Positions 58,895-64,000 of a stretch of 64,000 nt of DNA are shown here, piece by piece. The notes under the pieces were generated by a model. That model had not been told where the DNA came from. It saw nothing but the letters and a program-made list of their open reading frames with translations, and searched no databases. Numbering within the stretch: the stretch's first letter is position 1; each line of letters opens with the position of its first letter. Position numbers and translations under genes: made by a program. The DNA is from Gammaproteobacteria bacterium. GTDB taxonomy: Bacteria > Pseudomonadota > Gammaproteobacteria > GRL18. The stretch is from assembly GCA_016744995.1 (NCBI GenBank), contig JADGDG010000014.1, positions 1 to 64,000 of the forward strand, written 5' to 3'.

Positions 58895-59473
58895 ATCTTA
58901 ACCCCCCCCAATACAACAATTATATTAGGTATTGATCCCGGTTCATTGAAAACCGGCTATGGTCTCATAGAATCTGCAGGGAACCGACTTCGATTTTTAG
59001 AGTGCGGCACCATCAAAACCGGCGGAGGCCCTTTACCTCCCCGATTAAAAATAATTTTTAATGATATTCGTCAGATCGTACAACAGTGGTCTCCAGATGA
59101 AATGGCAATAGAAAATGTTTTTCTGGCACGTAACCCTGATTCAGCGTTAAAATTAGGGCAGGCTCGAGGTGCGGCTATTTGTGCTGTTATGGTTGATGAT
59201 ATTCCGGTTGCAGAATACAGCGCCAATCAAGTCAAGCAGGCCATTGTCGGTAAAGGTCATGCAGCAAAAACACAAGTTCAGCATATGATTAAAATATTAC
59301 TGAATTTAAATGAAACACCCCAGCCGGATGCTGCGGATGCACTGGCTATTGCCCTTTGTCATGCTAATACAAGAAAAACAATAACCGAGCTAAAAAGTAA
59401 AGCCAGTGAGCGATACCCTGCAGAAGTGCTGAAATCAATTCGCGGCAGACGGAAAAAACGCTTTAAGATATAA
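58895..59473 (+). CDS. ruvC: Holliday junction resolvase RuvC (non-standard start)
   Basis: The catalytic set is complete: Asp in ILGIDPGS, Glu in AIENVFLARNPDSALK, and the paired Asp in PQPDAADALAIALCH. The first ATG, GTG or TTG in frame (TTG 58946) lies after the catalytic Asp, so the real start must be upstream. After an in-frame TAA at 58880 the only near-start codons are ATC 58895 (9 bases from AGGA) and ATT 58919. I use ATC 58895, giving ILTPPNTTIILGIDPGS. A C8 run lies in between and could hide an error or a slippage site. RuvC cuts Holliday junctions and precedes ruvA. Confidence 0.75.
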   Translation: MLTPPNTTIILGIDPGSLKTGYGLIESAGNRLRFLECGTIKTGGGPLPPRLKIIFNDIRQIVQQWSPDEMAIENVFLARNPDSALKLGQARGAAICAVMVDDIPVAEYSANQVKQAIVGKGHAAKTQVQHMIKILLNLNETPQPDAADALAIALCHANTRKTITELKSKASERYPAEVLKSIRGRRKKRFKI

Positions 59474-59518
59474 ATCAGTTATTAAATATACAAATATACA
59501 AACTTAAAACAGGCTCCC

Positions 59519-60133
59519 ATGATTGGACGATTGTCAGGTATTCTGATACAAAAACAAGCCCCTTTTCTGATGATTGATGTGCATGGAGTCGGCTACGAAG
59601 TCCAGGCTCCCATGAGTACTTTTTACAATTTACCAGAGCTGGATAAACCCCTTGTGCTGCTCATTCATATGGTGGTCCGTGAAGATGCCCAGTTACTCTA
59701 TGGATTTTATAGTGAATCAGAGCGTCGGCTGTTCAAAAGCCTGATTAAAGTGAATGGTGTCGGTCCGAAATTAGGCTTAACCATTTTGTCAGGCATTAGT
59801 GCTGATGAATTTGTTCAGGTTGTTAAAAACAATGACGAAACAGGTCTGGTACGATTACCCGGCATTGGCAAGAAAACTGCCCAGCGATTAATTGTGGAAA
59901 TGAAAGATCGTCTGGATGACTGGCAGGATGAATCTGAAGCAGGACTGGACAAAAGCACGACTGCATCAGATAATTTAAATCCTGGACAGGATATTATAAA
60001 AGAAGCCACCAGTGCACTTATTGCATTAGGCTATAAGCCTGTTGAAGCCAGTAAAATGATCAGTAAATTAGATAAGCAGAATCAAAGCAGTGAATCCTTA
60101 ATTAAACAAGCTTTAAAAAATACCGTCAGATAA
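59519..60133 (+). CDS. ruvA: Holliday junction branch-migration subunit RuvA
   Basis: 204 residues. OB-fold N-terminus (MIGRLSGILIQKQAPFLMID), helix-hairpin-helix repeats (VNGVGPKLGLTILSGIS, LPGIGKKTAQRLIVEMKDRL) and a C-terminal domain that binds RuvB. It tetramerises at the four-way junction and loads RuvB. The gap to ruvB contains a TTATGTnAGG-type tandem repeat. Confidence 0.98.
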   Translation: MIGRLSGILIQKQAPFLMIDVHGVGYEVQAPMSTFYNLPELDKPLVLLIHMVVREDAQLLYGFYSESERRLFKSLIKVNGVGPKLGLTILSGISADEFVQVVKNNDETGLVRLPGIGKKTAQRLIVEMKDRLDDWQDESEAGLDKSTTASDNLNPGQDIIKEATSALIALGYKPVEASKMISKLDKQNQSSESLIKQALKNTVR

Positions 60134-60164
60134 CTTATGTTAGGCTCTTTATGTCAGGTTTTTT

Positions 60165-61163
60165 ATGTTAGAAAATGAACGTATTATTTCAGGAGTTGAA
60201 GTAACGAATGAAGATCAATTAGATCGTTCTATCCGCCCTAAAACCCTGAAGGATTATGTCGGACAGCCTTCAGTGTGTGAGCAGATGGATATCTTTATTC
60301 CAGCAGCCAGAAACCGCAATGAAGCATTGGATCATGTGCTTATTTTTGGCCCCCCTGGCCTTGGGAAAACCACACTATCACATATTATTGCTAACGAAAT
60401 GGGCGTTAATTTGCGTCAGACATCAGGACCAGTACTCGAACGTCCTGGAGATCTCGCTGCTTTGCTGACCAATCTGGAAGAAGGTGACGTATTATTTATC
60501 GATGAAATTCACCGCTTGAGTGCCGTGGTTGAAGAAGTTTTGTACCCTGCAATGGAAGATAATCAGCTGGATATTATGATTGGTGAAGGACCGGCTGCTC
60601 GCTCAATTAAGCTGGACTTACCGCCTTTTACCCTGATTGGTGCCACCACAAGGGCAGGTTTATTGACTTCACCTCTACGTGATCGTTTTGGCATTGTGCA
60701 GAGACTGGAATTTTACTCGATTGCTGATTTGACTCATATTGTCAGCCGTTCGGCAAAGATTATGGCTATACAGATTGACCCGCATGGTGCCAGTGAAATT
60801 GCTAAGCGCTCCAGAGGTACACCCCGTATTGCCAATCGTCTGTTGAGACGTGTCCGGGATTATGCAGAAATTAAAGGCGATGGACTGGTCAATGTTGATA
60901 TTGCTGATCGTGCTTTGAATATGCTGGAAGTTGATCCCATGGGCTTTGATATGATGGATCGAAAACTGATGTTGAGCATTATTGAAAAATTTGATGGCGG
61001 CCCTGTAGGTGTTGATAATCTGGCAGCAGCGATCAGTGAAGAAAAGGGAACTATAGAAGATGTTCTGGAACCTTTTTTAATTCAGCAGGGATACATCATG
61101 CGTACTCCAAGGGGGCGGGTGGCAACCGATATGGCTTATTTACACTTTGGTCTGCAGAGGTAG
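60165..61163 (+). CDS. ruvB: Holliday junction helicase RuvB
   Basis: 332 residues. Walker A is [14 protein letters not shown], Walker B is [10 protein letters not shown], sensor and arginine-finger region [16 protein letters not shown], and a winged-helix C-terminus ([15 protein letters not shown]). It is the hexameric motor of branch migration with RuvA. The usual next gene, ybgC, is separated by 1.2 kb of repeats. Confidence 0.98.
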   Translation: MLENERIISGVEVTNEDQLDRSIRPKTLKDYVGQPSVCEQMDIFIPAARNRNEALDHVLIFGPPGLGKTTLSHIIANEMGVNLRQTSGPVLERPGDLAALLTNLEEGDVLFIDEIHRLSAVVEEVLYPAMEDNQLDIMIGEGPAARSIKLDLPPFTLIGATTRAGLLTSPLRDRFGIVQRLEFYSIADLTHIVSRSAKIMAIQIDPHGASEIAKRSRGTPRIANRLLRRVRDYAEIKGDGLVNVDIADRALNMLEVDPMGFDMMDRKLMLSIIEKFDGGPVGVDNLAAAISEEKGTIEDVLEPFLIQQGYIMRTPRGRVATDMAYLHFGLQR

Positions 61164-61425
61164 TTCACAGCGTTGATTATCCGGAGCCAAGAGGCATGAA
61201 ATACTTATATTAAAAGACAATATGCATCCAGTAAAAAATATTCTTTCTTTAAAGGTCTTAAGAAGAATTCTTTGTTTAATTATTACTGAATTTTAGTTAT
61301 TGCTCAAGAATGAAGTTTTCACCTTATATTTCACTTTTGGATAACACGCAATTACTAGAAATAAACAGTTTATGGATGAAATTAATCCAAATTTACCGGA
61401 TTATTTTTATAATGAATAGCAACAA
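61164..61425. other. Gene-free DNA between ruvB and the palindromic element
   Basis: AT-rich, no recognisable gene. A 41-residue frame from about 61310 has no support. Confidence 0.4.
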
Positions 61426-61507
61426 AACGACCTAAGCAGTAATTTGCTGATTGTTTGGAAATCAAGAGAAAAAGAAGTGGCGGTGTTCGAATAAGTGTGT
61501 ATAAAAC

Positions 61508-61643
61508 GACTGCAAGGGCAGCTAATGCAACAACCTGGGGACGCTGCAGGCTTTTAGTTATCAAAGGTCATCCATGTAACGCTTGCTGTCGCCATCCATG
61601 GATCCAAACACCCCAGTTTGTTGCATTAGCTGCCCTCACAGTC
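61508..61643. repeat. Variable-arm hairpin, left copy
   Basis: An 18-bp perfect arm (61516-61533 with 61618-61635) continues outward to GACTG/CAGTC (61508-61512, 61639-61643) after a 3-nt bulge and inward to CTGGGG/CCCCAG (61535-61540, 61611-61616). The loop carries the 30-nt core at 61572-61601 plus a 16-nt insert absent in the right copy. Confidence 0.85.
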
Positions 61644-61847
61644 TCTTAAGGCATTTATTCTCTCTGGGAGTGTCCGAAATCAAAAGCAAAGAAAAAGCCA
61701 GAGCAATAGCTAACCCCTCAATCCCCCTTTGAAAAAGGGGGAAGTAACAGCACAATAGCTCAAGTAAATGGGCTCCTATGCTTTTGATTTTTCTTTGCTT
61801 TTGGACAACACCAGTGAGGACAACTGAGGTAGAAGAGTGTGCACGAT

Positions 61848-61941
61848 ACTGGTCCGTCTAACTGGGGTGTTTGGAGCCATGGATGGCGACAGCAAGCGTT
61901 ACATGGACGTACCTGAAGCGTCCCCAGTTAGACGGACCAGT
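61848..61941. repeat. Variable-arm hairpin, right copy
   Basis: A perfect 20-bp stem (61848-61867 with 61922-61941), extended further outward with one mismatch. The loop contains the same 30-nt core (61877-61906) as the left copy, but in inverse orientation. Its outer arm sequence shares nothing with the left arm, apart from the CTGGGG next to the core. Confidence 0.85.
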
Positions 61942-62080
61942 GTCGGGTGCAATCGACAGGCTCAGCATTTTGTCCGAACGCCCCCCTTCTTTTTCTCTTG
62001 ATTTTCAAATTACAGCTATGGTCGTTAAGCAGCATAAGTATGAAAAAATTTAAAGAACCATTTATATTATTAGAAAATAG

Positions 62081-62182
62081 ATGAATTGCATATTGGACGA
62101 GAAGACTAATTCATCTTTGAAAGATCTAATTAAAGCTTTATCCTGGCAATCAGGCGTATATCGGATGGTGTATACTTGCTGA
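62081..62182 (+). pseudogene. uvrC 5'-end remnant
   Basis: A 33-codon frame from ATG 62081 reads SSLKDLIKALSWQSGVYRMV, matching the N-terminus of UvrC (typically LKTL-x-x-QPGVYRM), then stops at TGA 62180-62182. The rest of the gene is missing, so this is a fragment, placed beside the palindromic element. Confidence 0.6.
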
Positions 62183-62360
62183 GTTCGAATACTGAATTGG
62201 TTTTGCTATAAAAATCAAACCTGTCACAATAATGAACATCTATGGGTTTTATCTCGTTGCCGATGAAACTTTATTCACTTAGAATAGTCAGTTATATGAA
62301 TCAGTAAATTCAGACTAGTGCTGTTTTTCTACTAGTTTGATGTAAGAAATGGATGAATGA
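62183..62360. promoter_or_regulatory. Upstream region of the ybgC-tol operon
   Basis: No gene. ACTAGT occurs twice (about 62315 and 62332) around a T-rich loop. The promoter for ybgC-tolQRA is probably here, but I could not identify it. Confidence 0.4.
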
Positions 62361-62780
62361 TTGAATAATCAAGAGTTTTTGTGGCCTGTTAGAGTCTACT
62401 ATGAAGACACCGATAGCGGCGGAGTGGTTTATCATTCCAACTATTTAAATTTTATGGAACGAGCCAGAACCGAGTGGCTGAGATCAATGAATCTGGAACA
62501 GGATGATATTGTCAAAGAGTATGGTATTTTATTTGTTGTTCATTCTCTATCCATCAGCTATATAAAACCGGCCCTGTTTAATGAGGCTCTACTAGTCAAA
62601 AGCAAAATTCAGAAATTAAGCCGTGCCAGTCTCATTTTTGAGCAATTGATTGTCAGACAAGATGGTGAAGCTAGTGAAGAAATTTTAACTCAGGCTTCGG
62701 TAAAAATTGTCAGTTTGGGAGTAGAGCCAAAAAGACCGGTGCCTTTGCCAAAAGCAATTTATGAACAATTTTCTAATTAA
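62361..62780 (+). CDS. ybgC: Tol-Pal-associated acyl-CoA thioesterase YbgC
   Basis: 139 residues. Hot-dog fold with VYYEDTDSGGVVYHSNYLNF, carrying the catalytic Asp, and ERARTEWLR. The start is TTG 62361, because the codon before it is a stop; the conserved N-terminus fits. YbgC hydrolyses acyl-CoA thioesters and opens the tol operon. An ATG-ATT-GAA-TAA mini-frame overlaps the TTG, as also at 28680. Confidence 0.93.
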   Translation: MNNQEFLWPVRVYYEDTDSGGVVYHSNYLNFMERARTEWLRSMNLEQDDIVKEYGILFVVHSLSISYIKPALFNEALLVKSKIQKLSRASLIFEQLIVRQDGEASEEILTQASVKIVSLGVEPKRPVPLPKAIYEQFSN

Positions 62781-62804
62781 ACTGATATTTCCGGATAACT
62801 ATTA

Positions 62805-63476
62805 ATGCATACAGATATGTCAATTTTTTCCCTTGTCAGCGGCGCCAGTGTGATGGTTCAGCTGGTTTTGCTAAGCCTCCTGCTGATTTCTATTATCTCC
62901 TGGACTATGATTTTTCAAAAATGGATAGTGTTAAAAAAGGCGCGGGATGAAGCCAATTTATTTGAACGCCGCTTCTGGTCGGGAGCCGATCTGGTGGACT
63001 TATACAAAGCCTTAGCACAGAGAAAAGATGCCCATGGGATGGCCAGTATTTTTGAGTCTGGGTTTCGAGAATACGCTAAGCTGCATAAGCAGCCAGGAAT
63101 TGACAATGATGCAGTGCTGGAAGGTGCGCAACGAGCGATGCGTGTGACCATGAATCGGGAAGTTGATCGAATAGAAGCGGGTCTGCCATTTTTGGCAACC
63201 GTTGGTTCAACCAGTCCCTATGTGGGTTTATTTGGCACGGTCTGGGGAATTATGAATTCATTTCGTGCCCTGGGGCAGGTTGAACAGGCGACTATGGCAA
63301 TGGTTGCGCCAGGTATTGCTGAAGCTTTGATTGCTACGGCAATGGGATTATTTGCTGCCATACCGGCAGTCATAGCATACAATCGTTTCTCCTATAGTGT
63401 TGAGCGAATAGAGGCACAATACGATGCCTTTATGGAAGAATTTTCGAACCTGCTGAACCGTCAGGTTCGCAACTAA
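62805..63476 (+). CDS. tolQ: Tol-Pal system proton channel TolQ
   Basis: 223 residues with three membrane helices and the conserved GSTSPYVGLFGTVWGIMNSF and MAMVAPGIAEALIATAMGLF segments. TolQ and TolR form the proton-driven motor of outer-membrane constriction. The stop overlaps the tolR start by one base. Confidence 0.97.
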   Translation: MHTDMSIFSLVSGASVMVQLVLLSLLLISIISWTMIFQKWIVLKKARDEANLFERRFWSGADLVDLYKALAQRKDAHGMASIFESGFREYAKLHKQPGIDNDAVLEGAQRAMRVTMNREVDRIEAGLPFLATVGSTSPYVGLFGTVWGIMNSFRALGQVEQATMAMVAPGIAEALIATAMGLFAAIPAVIAYNRFSYSVERIEAQYDAFMEEFSNLLNRQVRN

Positions 63477-63910
63477 TGGCCAGAAAGCGCCGCAAACCCA
63501 TGGCCGATATTAATGTTGTACCCTATATTGATGTCATGATGGTGTTACTGGTGATTTTTATGATTTCAACCCCTCTGCTGACTCAGGGAGTGAAAGTTGA
63601 ATTGCCCCAGGCGAATGATACCGAGTCTCTGGATCCTAAGCCCAGTGAAACAGTGATTGTAAAAGTTGATTCACAGGGGCAATTTTATTTGACCTTTGGT
63701 ACGGGAAAAGAACATTCTGTAGTTCGTGACGAACTGGTGGCAAAAATACAAAATAAATTATTAGAAAAGCCCAAACTTTCTATTTTAGTTGCTGGTGATA
63801 AAACAGTTCAATACCTTTATATTATGGATGTTCTGGCTTTATTGAGTCAGGCTGGGATCCCCAATGTCGGGCTTATGACTAAAACCATAGATAATAATCA
63901 GGCGAACTAA
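63476..63910 (+). CDS. tolR: Tol-Pal system protein TolR
   Basis: 144 residues. One helix with the channel Asp in INVVPYIDVMMVLLVIFMIS, then a periplasmic ExbD-like domain. Together with TolQ it energises TolA. The TAATG junction with tolQ suggests coupling. Confidence 0.97.
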   Translation: MARKRRKPMADINVVPYIDVMMVLLVIFMISTPLLTQGVKVELPQANDTESLDPKPSETVIVKVDSQGQFYLTFGTGKEHSVVRDELVAKIQNKLLEKPKLSILVAGDKTVQYLYIMDVLALLSQAGIPNVGLMTKTIDNNQAN

Positions 63911-63931
63911 TGTTTTTAAAGATGGTTGCTA

Positions 63932-64000
63932 ATGATGTTTGACTGGATTAAGGAAAACCGCATTGCTTTTATCATAGCGCTGGTCTTTCATGTGCTGATT
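63932..64000 (+). CDS. tolA: Cell envelope protein TolA, N-terminal part
   Basis: Only the first 23 codons are in the window, running to its edge. MMFDWIKENRIAFIIALVFH shows a short cytoplasmic tail with a membrane helix beginning. ATGs at 63932 and 63935 both fit. Order tolQ-tolR-tolA supports the call. Confidence 0.8.
   Translation, partial: MMFDWIKENRIAFIIALVFHVLI

Larger units (their letters stand above)
61426..62026. mobile_element. ~600-bp nested palindromic element (two inverted units)
   Basis: The ends match as inverted repeats: AACGACC (61426-61432) with GGTCGTT (62020-62026); GTAATTTG (61439-61446) with CAAATTAC (62006-62013); a 19-bp identical arm at 61459-61477 and 61986-62004. 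Further in are the two variable-arm hairpins, a 15-bp arm pair (61682-61696 and 61788-61802), and a centre hairpin CCCCCTTT/AAAGGGGG at 61723-61741. The whole is two inverted copies of one unit. No transposase is encoded; I infer a MITE-like or REP/BIME-like element. It interrupts the conserved ruvB-ybgC order. Confidence 0.75.

Noticed and set aside
61854-61934. Integron attC site
   Set aside because: GTCTAAC and GTTAGAC in the right hairpin fit the R-box rules, but the left copy does not, and there is no integrase or cassette.
61455-62053. Short frames inside the palindromic element (61455-61649, 61871-62053, 61382-61564)
   Set aside because: They read through inverted repeats; such frames are often annotated as hypothetical proteins, but here the DNA pairing explains the sequence.

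Overview
The window is a gene-dense stretch of a low-GC (roughly 40% by eye) gammaproteobacterial chromosome. The evidence is a complete division and cell-wall (dcw) cluster in the proteobacterial order, the pilBCD-coaE-zapD-yacG block, a PilS/PilR pair, sodium-type PomA/PomB, BamD, and ruvCAB-ybgC-tolQRA. I cannot name the genus. Type IV pili and a stator pair suggest a motile, surface-associated cell.

Layout: 1-1325 is degraded or intergenic DNA with a truncated tyrosine-phosphatase-like gene. 1326-21512 is the dcw cluster (mraZ, rsmH, ftsL, ftsI, murE, murF, mraY, murD, ftsW, murG, murC, murB, ddl, ftsQ, ftsA, ftsZ, lpxC), mostly overlapping or closely spaced and headed by a six-repeat MraZ operator. 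21596-28610 holds dciA (reverse), an M23 peptidase, secA, argJ and a Nudix-ThiE fusion. 28684-34964 holds a small hypothetical gene and the reverse block pilB, pilC, pilD, coaE, zapD, yacG. 35204-36743 has two major-pilin genes, each behind a near-consensus sigma-54 promoter. 37200-41180 is the reverse group pilR, uma2, pilS and a PP0621-like gene; the Uma2 gene splits the regulatory pair. 41395-49028 carries sucCD, nadE, glnB, bamD, rluD, pgeF, a gcvR-like gene and def. 49085-51972 is clpB behind a heat-shock-like promoter with two perfect DnaA boxes. 52031-55619 has an SDR gene, pomA, pomB and a PilZ gene. 55808-61163 has fmdB, aspS, yebC, ruvC, ruvA and ruvB. 61164-62360 has no intact gene but contains a ~600 bp nested palindromic element and a uvrC-like remnant. 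62361-64000 is ybgC, tolQ, tolR and the start of tolA.

The genes work as sets: peptidoglycan precursor synthesis (MurC-F, MraY, MurG, Ddl, MurB) feeds the divisome (FtsA/Z/Q/L/W/I); PilS/PilR with sigma-54 drives the pilins that PilB, PilC and PilD process and assemble; Tol-Pal and RuvABC close the window.

The least explained features are: the palindromic element between ruvB and ybgC, whose two inverted copies share a 30-nt core but have unrelated, individually self-complementary arms; ruvC, which lacks a standard start codon and follows two mini-ORFs and a C8 run; the clpB control region; and the many 12-24 bp tandem duplications, both intergenic and in frame in several genes.
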